This document shows, piece by piece, positions 18,178-29,459 of a DNA stretch of 64,000 bases. The stretch's first letter is position 1; each line of letters opens with the position of its first letter. Source of the stretch: Pontibacillus chungwhensis BH030062 (lineage in GTDB: Bacteria > Bacillota > Bacilli > Bacillales > BH030062). The stretch lies in the NCBI RefSeq assembly GCF_000770675.1, contig NZ_AVBG01000002.1:62001-126000 (forward strand), in the 5' to 3' direction. The translations under genes and the position numbers were made by a program. The notes below the pieces were generated by a model. The model was not told the DNA's origin. It did not search any database and saw nothing but the letters and a program-made list of their open reading frames with translations.

Positions 18178-18288
18178 AGGGTGTCAGACATCCTGCGCTG
18201 CTCTACCGCACGAAAGCGTGCCTGACACCCTGCACTGCTCTACTACGCGAAAGGGTGTCTGGCACGCTGTTTTGCTTTATAGCGCTAA
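18178..18288. repeat. 37-bp REP-like repeat, three units with an inverted-core variant
   Basis: Cores start at 18178 (AGGGTGTCAGACATCC), 18215 (AGCGTGCCTGACACCC) and 18252 (AGGGTGTCTGGCACGC), again in exact 37-bp register. The middle unit has the two half-sites swapped. Confidence 0.85.
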
Positions 18289-18292
18289 AGCT

Positions 18293-18330
18293 AAAAAAGC
18301 CCTCTCCCGCTGAGCAGGAAAGGGCTTTTG
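18293..18330 (-). terminator. Terminator of tdk
   Basis: AAAAGCCCTCTCC against GGAAAGGGCTTTT forms an imperfect hairpin immediately before the tdk stop, with a T-run on the minus strand. Confidence 0.8.
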
Positions 18331-18331
18331 G

Positions 18332-18949
18332 TTATGATTTTTGGGTTTGGGTCGCTTTTACGACGTGCCTGGGTTTGTTGGGTACTTCATGGTGATGACG
18401 GCAACGAGGTTCATATGATTCGGAAGCTCCGACTAGAATAATCGGTTCGTCATATGAAGCTGGACGTCCATCAATTAAGCGCTGCGTCCGAGTTGCGGGG
18501 GAGCCACATACTGGACAGATCGCTGATAATTTTGTAACGGATTCACTGACTGCCATAAAGGTTGGCATACATCCAAACGGTTCTCCACGAAAATCTAGAT
18601 CCAAACCGGCTACGATGACGCGATGTCCTCGATCAGCAAGAGTTTGAGCAACCTCAACCACATGCTCATCAAAGAACTGCACTTCATCTATACCTACAAC
18701 ATCTACATTTTCATCCACAACATCAAGAATATCCGTTGAATGTTCCAGTGGTCGAGCTAAGACAGACGTTCCATTGTGACTTACGATGGAATCCTCTGCA
18801 TAACGGTTATCAATCGCTGGTTTAAATACTTTTACGGAAAGGTTTCCGTATGTAGCACGGCGGACGCGGCGGATTAGCTCTTCTGATTTCCCTGAAAACA
18901 TACTCCCACAAATCACTTCAATCCACCCGCTGTGTTTCATCACATGCAC
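18332..18949 (-). CDS. tdk: Thymidine kinase
   Basis: Phosphorylates thymidine to dTMP in pyrimidine salvage. The 205-residue type II enzyme has the P-loop [14 protein letters not shown] (residues 15-28), the Mg-binding VGIDEVQFF, a zinc site with CPVC and further Cys/His near CRHHH, and the substrate lasso. The N-terminus [11 protein letters not shown] matches MYIMKQSGWIE of B. subtilis, which supports the start chosen. It lies between rpmE and the lipoprotein gene, in the conserved rho-rpmE-tdk-prfA order. Confidence 0.96.
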   Translation of the reverse strand: MHVMKHSGWIEVICGSMFSGKSEELIRRVRRATYGNLSVKVFKPAIDNRYAEDSIVSHNGTSVLARPLEHSTDILDVVDENVDVVGIDEVQFFDEHVVEVAQTLADRGHRVIVAGLDLDFRGEPFGCMPTFMAVSESVTKLSAICPVCGSPATRTQRLIDGRPASYDEPIILVGASESYEPRCRHHHEVPNKPRHVVKATQTQKS

Positions 18950-19086
18950 AAGCCGGTCTCTCCCTTCTCTTCCTCGTTCCTTTTTTATCTTGTACCAATT
19001 TCATGTGTACTATTAAAACTCTATGGTCAAAAGGGGGAAATCGCCTATAATTTGGTCGAATATTCACCCTTACAGCTATTCATGGC

Positions 19087-19128
19087 ATAAAAAAACAGGC
19101 AAAAGGTTAGACAATTTGCCTGTTTTTT
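19087..19128 (-). terminator. Terminator of rpmE
   Basis: AAAAAACAGGCAAA pairs with TTTGCCTGTTTTTT (about 19089-19103 with 19115-19128). A strong hairpin with T-rich flanks on both sides lies 30 bp after the L31 gene. Confidence 0.9.
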
Positions 19129-19158
19129 ATCTCCAAAAACTAAGCGACGAATCGCAAC

Positions 19159-19404
19159 TTAGCCAAGGTTGTATTTTTTCTTAAAGCGATCTACACGGCC
19201 ACCAGCTTTGTCAGCTTTTTGCTTACCTGTGTAGAATGGGTGTGAAGCTGAGCTAATTTCCACACGGATTAGTGGGTAAGTGTTGCCATCTTCCCATTCA
19301 ACTGTTTCATCGGAATGTAACGTTGAACCCGTTAGGAATTTGTAGTCAGAGCTCGTATCTAAGAATACGACCTTACGGTAATTCGGATGAATTCCTTCCT
19401 TCAT
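19159..19404 (-). CDS. rpmE2: Ribosomal protein L31, type B (zinc-independent)
   Basis: A structural component of the 50S subunit. The 81-residue protein begins [20 protein letters not shown] and ends [14 protein letters not shown]. It lacks the CxxC pairs that bind zinc in type A L31, and has the longer middle segment typical of type B (YtiA-like). In B. subtilis the rho-tdk interval holds the zinc-binding type A gene, while the type B gene lies elsewhere under Zur control. Here the zinc-free form occupies the housekeeping site. No Zur operator was recognised upstream. Confidence 0.93.
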   Translation of the reverse strand: MKEGIHPNYRKVVFLDTSSDYKFLTGSTLHSDETVEWEDGNTYPLIRVEISSASHPFYTGKQKADKAGGRVDRFKKKYNLG

Positions 19405-19591
19405 GCTTTTCCACTCCTTTTTGCCCTGAATCCTTTGGAAACAGAGTTATTCCAAGAGCTTTTAATTGGCCGGATCGACCCAGCCGAACTTAAACTCACA
19501 TAAAGAGATTATAACAGTAGCCCTTGGTAAATGCAACAGCCATTCAAATACTTAAAACGGCTACTCTTTTTCTTTAAAATAGCTAAAAATC

Positions 19592-20884
19592 CTAGTTGGA
19601 ACGACGTGAGCTCGTCTTCCCTTTCATTTCTTCATCCATGAGTTGGAAGAATTCGTCGTTGTTCTTAGAAGATTTCAAGCGACGTAAGAAACGGTCGACG
19701 AAATCGTGTTGGTCACCCATCGTTTTCCGGATTGCCCAGATCTTCTCAAGGTGTGACTTCGGCAATAGAAGTTCTTCTTTACGAGTACCTGAACGTTTGA
19801 TGTCGATTGCAGGGAAGATACGACGTTCTGCAAGGGAACGATCCAGGTGAAGTTCCATATTACCAGTACCTTTGAACTCTTCATAAATGACATCATCCAT
19901 GCGAGATCCTGTATCGACAAGGGCTGTTGCTAAGATTGTTAAGCTACCACCCTCTTCAATGTTACGAGCCGCACCGAAGAAGCGTTTCGGACGGTGGAAC
20001 GCAGCTGGGTCAATACCCCCAGAAAGTGTACGACCGCTTGGCGGGATGACTAAGTTATACGCACGAGCAAGACGCGTAATACTATCCATTAAGATAATAA
20101 CGTCTTTCTTATGCTCTACAAGTCGCATCGCGCGCTCTAAAACAAGCTCCGATACTTTGATATGGTTTTCTGGCACTTCGTCGAATGTTGAACTTACAAC
20201 ATCTACGTCAGCCTGAACAGAACGCTCAATATCCGTTACTTCTTCAGGACGCTCATCCACAAGAAGAATAATTAATTTTGAATCAGGATGATTTTTAGAA
20301 ATGCTGTTTGCAATTTGCTTTAAAAGCATTGTCTTACCGGCTTTTGGTGGTGCCACAACAAGACCACGCTGTCCAAAACCAACCGGTGTCATTAGATCAA
20401 TGATTCTAGTTGATAGCTTTTTGGTCTCAGTTTCAAGTCCCATCATGCGATCCGGGTATAATGGCGTCAGGGCCGGGAAGTGTACACGCTCTTTCGCCGA
20501 ATCTGGGTCTTCTCCGTTCACCGCATCAACGTGAAGGAGGCCGTAGTAACGTTCATTTTCCTTTGGTGGACGTACTTTACCAGATACTTTATCGCCATTT
20601 CTAAGATCAAAGCGACGGATTTGTGATGCTGAAATATAAATATCTTCTGCACTTGGAGAATAATTAATTGGACGCAAGAAACCAAAACCTTCAGAAGGAA
20701 TAATTTCTAGAATTCCGTCCATGAATAGGAAGCCATCTTTTTCAGCTTGCGCCTTTAAGATCGCAAAGATTAATTCTCGTTTCGTTAGCTTCGCATAATA
20801 AGAGACTTTGTATTCACGTGCTAAGGAGTATAATTCCTTAAGATTCAATGTCTCTAGATGCGAAATGGATAGTGAAACGGACAC
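19592..20884 (-). CDS. rho: Transcription termination factor Rho
   Basis: Hexameric RNA helicase that terminates transcription. The 430-residue protein has the N-terminal helical and cold-shock-like RNA-binding domain (EGFGFLRP at about residue 66-73, then DIYISASQIRRFDLRNGD), the Walker A APPKAGKTML, Walker B VIILMDSITRLARA and the Q/R-loop region GGIDPAAFHRPKRFF. The start is a GTG at 20884 preceded by a modest GGTG site; no better in-frame start exists. It is the first gene of the rho-rpmE-tdk region and has a long 5' leader. Confidence 0.96.
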   Translation of the reverse strand: MSVSLSISHLETLNLKELYSLAREYKVSYYAKLTKRELIFAILKAQAEKDGFLFMDGILEIIPSEGFGFLRPINYSPSAEDIYISASQIRRFDLRNGDKVSGKVRPPKENERYYGLLHVDAVNGEDPDSAKERVHFPALTPLYPDRMMGLETETKKLSTRIIDLMTPVGFGQRGLVVAPPKAGKTMLLKQIANSISKNHPDSKLIILLVDERPEEVTDIERSVQADVDVVSSTFDEVPENHIKVSELVLERAMRLVEHKKDVIILMDSITRLARAYNLVIPPSGRTLSGGIDPAAFHRPKRFFGAARNIEEGGSLTILATALVDTGSRMDDVIYEEFKGTGNMELHLDRSLAERRIFPAIDIKRSGTRKEELLLPKSHLEKIWAIRKTMGDQHDFVDRFLRRLKSSKNNDEFFQLMDEEMKGKTSSRRSN

Positions 20885-21245
20885 AATATCACCACACCTA
20901 CGTTTATTTATTTTTATAATCTATGAAAGGAAACAGTTCGAATATAGCTTCTGTAATGGGTAATAAATGGATCATTTTAATTGAAGGAAGACTTTAGAAG
21001 CTAGAATAGAAGTTTGCCAACGGGGTTTAAAAAACGAATAATTTATGGATGCTTTTTAAACAACTATCATTTTAACCCTAATCCATCTGTTTATTCAACT
21101 CTAGATTAAAAAAAATGACTGCACCCTTTAAAGGAGCAAAATGATCTTGATGTAAGAGGATCTAAAGAAGGGATCGTGAATAGGTAAGCGACTACTCATA
21201 CTTGATGAAGCAGTCGCTTGTTCTATCATCATTTACTGGTTTGAT
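20885..21245. other. Intergenic region between glpX and rho
   Basis: This 361-bp, AT-rich interval holds no credible gene. An inverted repeat, AAGCGACT/AGTCGCTT (21186-21219), follows glpX but lacks a T-run. A second short inverted repeat near 21121-21140 (TGCACCC/GGAGCA) is next to an A-run. The rest is presumably the rho promoter and a long leader, but no promoter stands out. Autoregulation of rho through a leader is known in other bacteria and cannot be judged here. Confidence 0.5.
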
Positions 21246-22214
21246 TTATGGCTTAATCACTAGATTTGGTTTCTTCTTCAGAGAATGATCACCGTCAATG
21301 AAGCGAACCGTACCAGATTTCGCTCGCATAACAATCGTTTGAGTGGTTGCGTGTACACCTTTGAACTGCACACCTCTGAGCAACTCCCCATCTGTTACGC
21401 CTGTTGCGGCGAATATGGCGTCGTCTCCACCACAAAAGTCATCCATATGTAACACTTTGTGAATGTTATCGATACCCATCTTCATACAACGTTCTTCTTG
21501 TTCTGTGTTCTCCGGGAGTAATTTCCCTTGAATCTCTCCACCTAAACATTTTAGTGCGGCTGCTGCTAAAACGCCTTCAGGTGCTCCTCCGCTTCCGAAC
21601 AAAATATCAACGCCTGTATGATCGAATGCTGTATTGATTGCAGCTGCTACGTCTCCATCCGAAATAAGCTTGATGCGCGCGCCTGCTTGTCTAATCTCTT
21701 CAATCAGACCTTCATGTCGCTTACGATTTAGCACAATTGCCACAACATCTTCGACATCTTTGTTCTTCGCTTTTGCGACAGCTTTCAAATTCTCTTCTAC
21801 GGAAGCATTTATATCAACAGATCCTACTGCTTCCGGCCCTACGGCTAGCTTTTCCATATACATATCTGGTGCGTGAAGAAGTTTACTATGATCCGCAACG
21901 GCGAGAACGGATAGAGCATTCCACGTTCCTTGAGCAACAATGTTCGTTCCTTCTAGAGGATCGACCGCTACATCCACTCGTGGTCCGTATCCATTTCCGA
22001 GTTTCTCTCCAATATAAAGCATCGGAGCCTCGTCCATTTCCCCTTCGCCGATTACGACAGTACCTTTCATGGGAATCGTATCAAAAACGTCACGCATGGC
22101 ACTTGTAGCAGCGTCATCCGCTTCGTCTTTCTTTCCTCTTCCCATCCAACGAGCTGATGCTAGTGCAGCAGCCTCCGTTACGCGTACTAATTCCATTGTT
22201 AAACTTCTTTCCAT
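21246..22214 (-). CDS. glpX: Fructose-1,6-bisphosphatase, class II
   Basis: Hydrolyses fructose 1,6-bisphosphate in gluconeogenesis. The 322-residue protein matches B. subtilis GlpX almost residue for residue at the N-terminus ([20 protein letters not shown]). Metal and phosphate site motifs [21 protein letters not shown] and [10 protein letters not shown] are present, which exclude an inositol phosphatase of the other class. It lies between rho and murA2, as in B. subtilis, and a 112-bp gap separates it from murA2. Confidence 0.96.
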   Translation of the reverse strand: MERSLTMELVRVTEAAALASARWMGRGKKDEADDAATSAMRDVFDTIPMKGTVVIGEGEMDEAPMLYIGEKLGNGYGPRVDVAVDPLEGTNIVAQGTWNALSVLAVADHSKLLHAPDMYMEKLAVGPEAVGSVDINASVEENLKAVAKAKNKDVEDVVAIVLNRKRHEGLIEEIRQAGARIKLISDGDVAAAINTAFDHTGVDILFGSGGAPEGVLAAAALKCLGGEIQGKLLPENTEQEERCMKMGIDNIHKVLHMDDFCGGDDAIFAATGVTDGELLRGVQFKGVHATTQTIVMRAKSGTVRFIDGDHSLKKKPNLVIKP

Positions 22215-22326
22215 GGTAATTCCTCCCCTTGTTTGTAAACGTGAGCGGCGAAGAAGCTCCCTCCCACAAGAGCTTCTCCTTCACGTTTATGCGATGGTTA
22301 TTTCCCACATCTCCATGGAACACACT

Positions 22327-23613
22327 TTATGAATTTTGAAATTGTTCGATTTCGGCTTCAGTCATTTTTTCACGCCAGATCACAGCGCCAAGATCAGATA
22401 GCTTCTCAACTAAATTCTCATAACCTCGGTCAATGTGCTCAAGACCTGTAATTTCTGTTACGCCGTTCGCCATTAAACCAGCTGCGACTAAAGCTGCACC
22501 TGCTCGTAAGTCACTAGCTTTTACCTTTGCCCCTTGAAGAGTAATTGGTCCATTCACAATGGCCGAACTCCCTTCGACTTTAATGTCTGCGTTCATACGG
22601 CGCAGTTCATCAATGTGTTTAAATCGTGCTTGATAAATCGTATCGGTTACAACGCCTGTCCCAGTTGCCTGTGTTAAAAGAGACGTAAACGGCTGCTGGA
22701 GATCCGTCGGAAAACCAGGATAGACAAGCGTCTTAATATCCACACTTTTCAGAGGGTTCGAACGCCTGACAAGAAGCTGGTCATCACGCGCTTCAACCAC
22801 TATGCCCATTTCTCTTAACTTGGCAATTAAGGACTCCAAGTGAAGCGGTATGACATTATCAATAATGACTTCTTCACCTTTAGCAGCGGCCATAATTGTA
22901 TAAGTACCTGCTTCGATTCGGTCCGGAATAATTGTATGCTGGCAACCATTTAAATGGTCGACGCCTTCAATACGAATAACGTCTGTGCCTGCGCCTTTAA
23001 TCTTTGCACCCATGCTCGTTAGAAGGGTCGCTACATCTATAATTTCCGGCTCTTTTGCCGCGTTTTCAATAACGGTTTGTCCTTTTGCCTTTACAGCAGC
23101 AAGCATGATGTTTATGGTAGCTCCTACACTTACCACATCGAGGTAAATGCGCGCCCCACGTAATTCATCCGCTCTCAGGTAAATCGCACCCTGCTCATTT
23201 GTCACTTGAGCTCCGAGTGCTTCAAATCCTTTAATATGCTGATCAATGGGACGAGGACCTAAATGACATCCCCCAGGTAAACCAATAACAGCTTTCTTAA
23301 AGCGACCTAGCATCGCCCCCATAAAGTAGTAAGAAGCACGAAGCTTCTTCACCCGTCCGTTTGGCAGGGGCATAGAGATCATGTCTGAAGGATCAATATA
23401 GATATCTTGGCCACGCTTAGAAACGCGTCCTCCGATTTCTTGCAGCAAGTGGCTTAGAGTGTCAACATCAGATATATTCGGTAACCCCTCAATGGTAACA
23501 GGTGATTCAGCTAATATAGCTGCAGGTAATAAAGCTACTGCACTATTTTTTGCACCACTGACACGTACCTGACCCTTGAGCGAGTGACCTCCTTCAACAA
23601 GTAATTTTTCCAT
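22327..23613 (-). CDS. murA2: UDP-N-acetylglucosamine 1-carboxyvinyltransferase (second paralogue)
   Basis: Transfers enolpyruvate to UDP-GlcNAc, the first committed step of peptidoglycan synthesis. The 428-residue protein has the N-terminal [14 protein letters not shown] and the active-site loop with Cys116 in [10 protein letters not shown], the target of fosfomycin. The [10 protein letters not shown] motif is present. By position between ywjH and glpX it is the counterpart of B. subtilis murAB (murZ), the accessory paralogue, rather than the essential murAA near the atp genes. Confidence 0.95.
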   Translation of the reverse strand: MEKLLVEGGHSLKGQVRVSGAKNSAVALLPAAILAESPVTIEGLPNISDVDTLSHLLQEIGGRVSKRGQDIYIDPSDMISMPLPNGRVKKLRASYYFMGAMLGRFKKAVIGLPGGCHLGPRPIDQHIKGFEALGAQVTNEQGAIYLRADELRGARIYLDVVSVGATINIMLAAVKAKGQTVIENAAKEPEIIDVATLLTSMGAKIKGAGTDVIRIEGVDHLNGCQHTIIPDRIEAGTYTIMAAAKGEEVIIDNVIPLHLESLIAKLREMGIVVEARDDQLLVRRSNPLKSVDIKTLVYPGFPTDLQQPFTSLLTQATGTGVVTDTIYQARFKHIDELRRMNADIKVEGSSAIVNGPITLQGAKVKASDLRAGAALVAAGLMANGVTEITGLEHIDRGYENLVEKLSDLGAVIWREKMTEAEIEQFQNS

Positions 23614-23690
23614 GACGGACTCCCTTCTTTCAGTAAAGCCTAAATTTTAATAGGCTTATTTTGCACAATATTTCCAAGTTCATGCACGAT

Positions 23691-24329
23691 TTATTTATTC
23701 CAATCGTTCTTGAACTTTTCAATACCTTGATCAGTTAATGGATGTTTTACTAACTGATTAATGACTTTCAATGGAATGGTGGCAATATGCGCCCCATGTA
23801 AAGCGGCTTCTGTTACGTGCATTGGATGACGCACAGAGGCAGCGATAATTTCTGAATCAATGCTGTGACGGTCGAAAATCTCGGCGATTTGCGCGATTAA
23901 GTCCATGCCGTTTTGACCAATATCATCCAGGCGACCTAAGAATGGTGATACGTATGTGGCACCCGCACGCGCAGCTAGAAGCGCTTGATTGGCATTAAAG
24001 ATCAGCGTGACGTTTGTTTTGACGCCCTTTTCTGATAATTTTTTAACAGCTTTTAACCCTTCAAGCGTCATGGGAACCTTAATGGTAATATTCTTTGCGA
24101 TCTTTACTAATTCCTCTGCCTCACGCAACATTCCTTCTGCATCTTCAGCCATCACTTCTGCGCTAACAGAACCTTCTACTTCGTCTGTGATCTCTTTTAA
24201 ACGGTCATGAAACGAAACGTTTTTCTCTTTGGCAACTAGTGAAGGATTTGTTGTAACTCCTGCTAAGATTCCTAATGCGTTTGCCTCACGGATTTCTTCA
24301 ATGTTTGCTGTATCAATAAAAAATTTCAT
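23691..24329 (-). CDS. fsa: Transaldolase-like / fructose-6-phosphate aldolase family protein
   Basis: Small class I aldolase of the TalC/Fsa family, which acts in non-oxidative pentose phosphate metabolism. The ATG at 24329 with GGGGAGG upstream gives 212 residues, the B. subtilis YwjH length; the longer frame is rejected. It begins [13 protein letters not shown] and has GVTTNPSLV, the Schiff-base lysine in ITIKVPMT (about residue 84) and VNVTLIF-type strand motifs. B. subtilis YwjH is reported as a transaldolase. It lies between fbaA and murA2. Confidence 0.93.
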   Translation of the reverse strand: MKFFIDTANIEEIREANALGILAGVTTNPSLVAKEKNVSFHDRLKEITDEVEGSVSAEVMAEDAEGMLREAEELVKIAKNITIKVPMTLEGLKAVKKLSEKGVKTNVTLIFNANQALLAARAGATYVSPFLGRLDDIGQNGMDLIAQIAEIFDRHSIDSEIIAASVRHPMHVTEAALHGAHIATIPLKVINQLVKHPLTDQGIEKFKNDWNK

Positions 24330-24460
24330 GTCGATTTCCTCCCCTAATGATGTGTGCATTGTTTTTTCTCCCTGTCCACGCGCCATTTCGTGAACGGGAT
24401 CTTTCTTTTAGCTCAAATGAACTAGTACTTTCGATCAATAAAACGTTTTCATTGTATATA

Positions 24461-24489
24461 AAAGGAAACCGCCGATTTACACGGCGGTT
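24461..24489 (-). terminator. Terminator of fbaA
   Basis: AACCGCCG (24467-24474) pairs with CGGCGGTT (24482-24489) just after the fbaA stop. The T-tract on the minus strand is short (CCTTTTA). Confidence 0.75.
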
Positions 24490-24502
24490 ACTCTTTTGTT
24501 TA

Positions 24503-25366
24503 CTATGCCTTCTGAGAAGAACCGAATTCGCGCATTTTGCCGATTACAGTTGCTTTAATCGCATCGCGACCAGGGCCCATGTATTTACGAGGGTCGTAAA
24601 GGTCTGGCTTTTCAGCAAGAACTTCGCGAATCGCTTTACCTTGGGATACTTGGTTCTCAGTGTTTACGTTAATTTTTGCAGTACCGAAGGAGATTGCTTT
24701 TTTGATGTCATCAGTTGGGATTCCAGTACCACCGTGAAGAACTAGAGGCTTGTCTACAAGACCCATGATTTCTTCCATACGGTCGAAGCCTAGGTTTGGT
24801 TCGCCTTTGTAAGGGCCGTGAACAGAACCTAGTGCTGGAGCGAATACGTCAACGTTTGTTTCATCAACAAGTTGTTTACACTCAGATGGAATTGCATAAG
24901 CTGCTTCAGCATCGTCAACGATGATGTCATCTTCTTGACCACCAACACGGCCAAGTTCTGCTTCAACAGATACTCCGTGGATGTGAGCTAATTCTACAAC
25001 TTTTTTCGTAACAGCGATGTTTTCTTCTAGTGGATCATGAGAAGCATCGATCATTACGGATGTGAAACCAGCGTGGATCGCTTCCGCACACTTTTCGAAG
25101 CTAGAACCGTGGTCTAAGTGAATCGCAACTGGAACGGTTGTACCGTAAGATTCCATAAGTGCTTCTACCATTGATACAACAACTTTGAAGCCACCCATGT
25201 AACGTGCTGCGCCTTCAGATACACCTAAGATTACTGGAGATTTCTCTTCTTCAGCAGCCTGAAGAATCGCTTGAGCGTACTCCAAGTTGTTTAGGTTAAA
25301 TTGGCCAACACCATAACGGTTTTCTTTAGCCGTTTCTAACATTTCTTTCATTGATACTAGCGGCAT
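24503..25366 (-). CDS. fbaA: Fructose-bisphosphate aldolase, class II
   Basis: Cleaves fructose 1,6-bisphosphate to two triose phosphates. The 287-residue zinc enzyme has ligands in [23 protein letters not shown] and LHGGTGIP. The length is that of B. subtilis FbaA (285). The start has AGGAGGA upstream. It lies downstream of spo0F by 188 bp, enough for its own promoter, and upstream of the aldolase fsa, forming a small carbon-metabolism group with murA2 and glpX. Confidence 0.97.
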   Translation of the reverse strand: MPLVSMKEMLETAKENRYGVGQFNLNNLEYAQAILQAAEEEKSPVILGVSEGAARYMGGFKVVVSMVEALMESYGTTVPVAIHLDHGSSFEKCAEAIHAGFTSVMIDASHDPLEENIAVTKKVVELAHIHGVSVEAELGRVGGQEDDIIVDDAEAAYAIPSECKQLVDETNVDVFAPALGSVHGPYKGEPNLGFDRMEEIMGLVDKPLVLHGGTGIPTDDIKKAISFGTAKINVNTENQVSQGKAIREVLAEKPDLYDPRKYMGPGRDAIKATVIGKMREFGSSQKA

Positions 25367-25554
25367 GGACTAGTCCTCCTTTATATACTTTCACAGAATC
25401 TCAACGTATAGTGTATACACTGACATACGTTCCGATTCTCTGATATAGGAATTTAACACCTTTTCCATGTATAGCATACCAAGTCCGTACCACTGGTGCA
25501 ACAACACAATCAATCGTTAGCGCTTACATATAAAAATTTCCTTGCAACACTGTT

Positions 25555-25914
25555 TTATTGCAAAATATTCAAAATAATCTCTCTAATCTTTTGTACATCA
25601 AAAGGCTTTCCAACAACTGATTTTACAAGAGAATGAGTGTGAGCCCCCTGCAGATCATCCTCTGCTAAACCGCTCATAAGTATAGCTGGAACTTGATAGT
25701 CCTCTGACTGTAATTCATTTAGTACTTCAAGACCATCTTTAATCGGTAATTTATAGTCCAGTAACATAAGATCTGGGTGCTGTTCTTTGACGAAATCGAC
25801 TGCTTCTTGCCCAGTTTTCGCTTCAATTACGTTATATTCTAGTGTTTTAATGACTTCTCTTAATAGCATGCGTATTCCAGGTTGGTCATCAACCACCAAT
25901 ACGGTTTTCGTCAT
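25555..25914 (-). CDS. spo0F: Sporulation response regulator Spo0F
   Basis: Single-domain receiver that carries phosphate from the sensor kinases to Spo0B in the sporulation phosphorelay. The 119-residue protein has the acidic pair D9-D10, phosphoacceptor D53 in LLDYKLP, the hydroxyl residue S81 and the conserved K103 in GKPFD, and no output domain. It is somewhat divergent from B. subtilis (DYKLPIKDG for DMKIPGMDG, LMSGLAED for IMTAYGEL). The gene order fbaA-spo0F-ywjG-pyrG supports the identity. Confidence 0.88.
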   Translation of the reverse strand: MTKTVLVVDDQPGIRMLLREVIKTLEYNVIEAKTGQEAVDFVKEQHPDLMLLDYKLPIKDGLEVLNELQSEDYQVPAILMSGLAEDDLQGAHTHSLVKSVVGKPFDVQKIREIILNILQ

Positions 25915-26109
25915 AGTTCCCCTCCATCCGAATCAATCATCCATATTTGTGTTATGTATGGTCTCTACGTTATGTAAATTCGCCTATAAGATGGTTAATT
26001 CCTGCTTCTTTTCTAGAAAACCCTTATATTCCCTTATCAGCTATTATTTTACCCGGGGCGAAAAACTCGGTACAATATGACCGAGTTCAAGCAAAAGGAG
26101 GGCATGCCG

Positions 26110-26631
26110 GTGCTTAAGATGTTAGCTACTCAAATTACCGGCCTTTTCAGAGGTATTCATGAAAAGGAAGAATTTCAAATAGAAGATGTCGCACGTTCCC
26201 TCTCGCAAGCTATTGTTGGAGATGGAGCCATTTATGTGAAGGGCTTTGGAGAAATGGAAGCCATTGAGTCAGAGGTGCGCTCAGGTCCTGAGCCATTACC
26301 GAAGCAATATGTGTACGAACCATCTGTTCAGTTAAGTCACTTAGACCGTGTAATTGTTGCTTCTCGATTCGCAGATGATGAAGCGGCTCTCTCCTTTATT
26401 CAAAAGGTTCAAAATGAGGGTGCAGAAGTGATCCTTATTGCAGCAGCGACGAAGGAAGATAACCCAGCCAAGGACCAGGCGGATTTCTTTATCGACACGA
26501 AAGCAAACGGACCACTTCTCCCATTTGAAATGGAACGCGTCGGATTTCCGAGCACCATCGCAATGCTGTACGTCCATCACGCCCTCTTCGTCACCGTCAA
26601 AGAAATCACTGACGAGTACGACATCGACTAA
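26110..26631 (+). CDS. ywjG: DUF2529 family protein YwjG
   Basis: Conserved Bacillaceae protein of unknown function, 173 residues if translation begins at the GTG at 26110. That codon lies eight bases after AAAGGAGG, and gives (M)LKMLATQITGLF as in relatives; the ATG at 26104 touches the ribosome-binding site. The fold looks SIS-like: VARSLSQAIVGDGAIYVKGFGE, DRVIVASRFADDE and EVILIAAATK resemble sugar-phosphate isomerase segments. It is divergent from spo0F and convergent with pyrG, as in B. subtilis. Confidence 0.88.
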   Translation: MLKMLATQITGLFRGIHEKEEFQIEDVARSLSQAIVGDGAIYVKGFGEMEAIESEVRSGPEPLPKQYVYEPSVQLSHLDRVIVASRFADDEAALSFIQKVQNEGAEVILIAAATKEDNPAKDQADFFIDTKANGPLLPFEMERVGFPSTIAMLYVHHALFVTVKEITDEYDID

Positions 26632-26650
26632 GAGTGCTTTACCGTAATGA

Positions 26651-26872
26651 AGGGTGTCTGACACCGTTTAGTGCTCTACCGCAGTGCAGGGTGTCTGGCA
26701 CCGTTTAGTGCTCTACCGCAGTGCAGGGTGTCTGGCACCGTTTAGCGCTTTACTGCAGTGCAGGGTGTCTGGCACCGTTTAGCGCTCTACCGCAGTGCAG
26801 GGTGTCTGACCCCATTTAGTGCTTTACCGCAGTGCAGGGTGTCTGACACCCTCTGTTCTTTTACTGTGTTAA
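26651..26872. repeat. 37-bp REP-like repeat, six units in tandem
   Basis: The longest array of this family. Cores begin at 26651, 26688, 26725, 26762, 26799 and 26836, always 37 bp apart. The units differ at a few bases (GGTGTCTGACACC, GGTGTCTGGCACC, GGTGTCTGACCCC) and share a linker such as GTTTAGTGCTCTACCGCAGTG. It lies between the converging ywjG and pyrG genes, just before the pyrG terminator. Confidence 0.93.
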
Positions 26873-26886
26873 AGCTGGTGCTATTG

Positions 26887-26919
26887 AAAAAGCCTGCCAG
26901 ACCCCTGGCAGGCTTTTTT
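26887..26919. terminator. Bidirectional terminator between ywjG and pyrG
   Basis: A perfect 14-bp stem, AAAAAGCCTGCCAG (26887-26900) with CTGGCAGGCTTTTT (26905-26918), has a T-run on both sides. Confidence 0.93.
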
Positions 26920-26921
26920 GC

Positions 26922-28538
<1,617 letters not shown>

Positions 28539-28600
28539 TTATTTAATCCTTAGGAGGTCTTCGATACTTATATGCTACACATTTCATTATCTTTTTATAA

Positions 28601-28703
28601 AATAGAAAAGCGCTCCCGTTAAATCTAACGGGAGCGCTTATTAATTCCGATCTCTTTTAGAGAGCCCAAATAAAATAATACTGACTCAGGGTAAGAAAGT
28701 CAA
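28601..28703 (-). promoter_or_regulatory. pyrG promoter and CTP-sensing attenuator
   Basis: On the minus strand -35 TTGACT (28698-28703), 17-bp spacer, -10 TATTAT (28675-28680). Seven bases later transcription would begin with GGGCTCTC at 28667. A terminator follows, stem 28609-28621 with 28626-28638, whose 5' arm holds CTCCC, then TTTTC. This is the layout of the known pyrG mechanism: when CTP is low, reiterative G addition at the 5' end pairs with the C/U-rich arm and prevents termination. The start-site sequence and hairpin are seen; the mechanism is by homology. Confidence 0.85.
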
Positions 28704-28709
28704 GAACGC

Positions 28710-29282
28710 TTATAAATCTTTGTTCTCTTCTTCTTCCTCTTCCTCATCATCATCTTCTTCATCGTCATCATAGAGATTCTTTTCTTCATCATCATCGTAA
28801 CTTGGATCCGTATCTTCGTCTTCTGCTAAGTCGTAGTCTCCATCTAAGCCACTATTCTCTTCACCGTCTTCGTCGAGGTCAAGTTCTTCGTCATCAAGGT
28901 CAAGATCGTCTTCAATCTCTTCCTCTTCGATGTCTTCCTCTTCTTCAACAGGAGCTGCTGCTTTTTTCTTCTTAGGAGCAGCTTTCTTTTTCTTCTTAAC
29001 TGGAGCTTGAATCTCTTCTTCTGCTTGTTCTACTGGGTACCAACGTTTTAGTCCCCACATGTTAGAACCAATGGTAAGGAAACGGCCATCTGTATTTAAA
29101 TCCGTATAGAATTGTGCAATACGGTCCGTTTTCTCTTGTTTTGAAAGTCCTTTAATCTCGCTAATTTTATTAAATAGGTCTTGAAAATCTAGCGCTTGCT
29201 TTTCGTCAAGTAGGATCTCATGCGCGATTTCTAGCATAGACATTTCAGCAATTTCGTCGTGGCTATAGTTTTTAAAGCTCAC
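28710..29282 (-). CDS. rpoE: DNA-directed RNA polymerase delta subunit
   Basis: Firmicute-specific RNA polymerase subunit that promotes polymerase recycling. The N-terminal HARE-HTH domain (about 1-90) holds RIAQFYTDLNTDGRFL and MWGLKRWYP. A lysine-rich linker follows (KKKKKAAPKKKKAAA), and then a long, almost purely Asp/Glu C-terminal tail typical of delta. A GTG start at 29282, eight bases after GGGAG, gives 190 residues beginning (M)SFKNYSHDEI; a GTG at 29291 overlaps the ribosome-binding site. The pyrG promoter begins just past its stop. Confidence 0.95.
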   Translation of the reverse strand: MSFKNYSHDEIAEMSMLEIAHEILLDEKQALDFQDLFNKISEIKGLSKQEKTDRIAQFYTDLNTDGRFLTIGSNMWGLKRWYPVEQAEEEIQAPVKKKKKAAPKKKKAAAPVEEEEDIEEEEIEDDLDLDDEELDLDEDGEENSGLDGDYDLAEDEDTDPSYDDDEEKNLYDDDEEDDDEEEEEEENKDL

Positions 29283-29459
29283 GTACAGCACTCCCTTTAT
29301 ATCAAATATTTACTCATCATAACATAATAGTATAAATTCTACGTTGCTCGCTTTCAACCATATCATACATTATAAACAATTGAATATTGTTTATGCTAGA
29401 GTTTCGCTGAGTTTTTTCACAAGAACCCACTCACCCTCTTTAACACACTACAGCACAGC

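Noticed and set aside
26651-26872. Apparent CRISPR array (regular repeats, six units)
   Set aside because: The whole 37-bp period is conserved with only scattered changes and no unique spacers; a repeat-spacer unit would be 60 bp or more. No cas genes are present. It is a tandem REP-like array.
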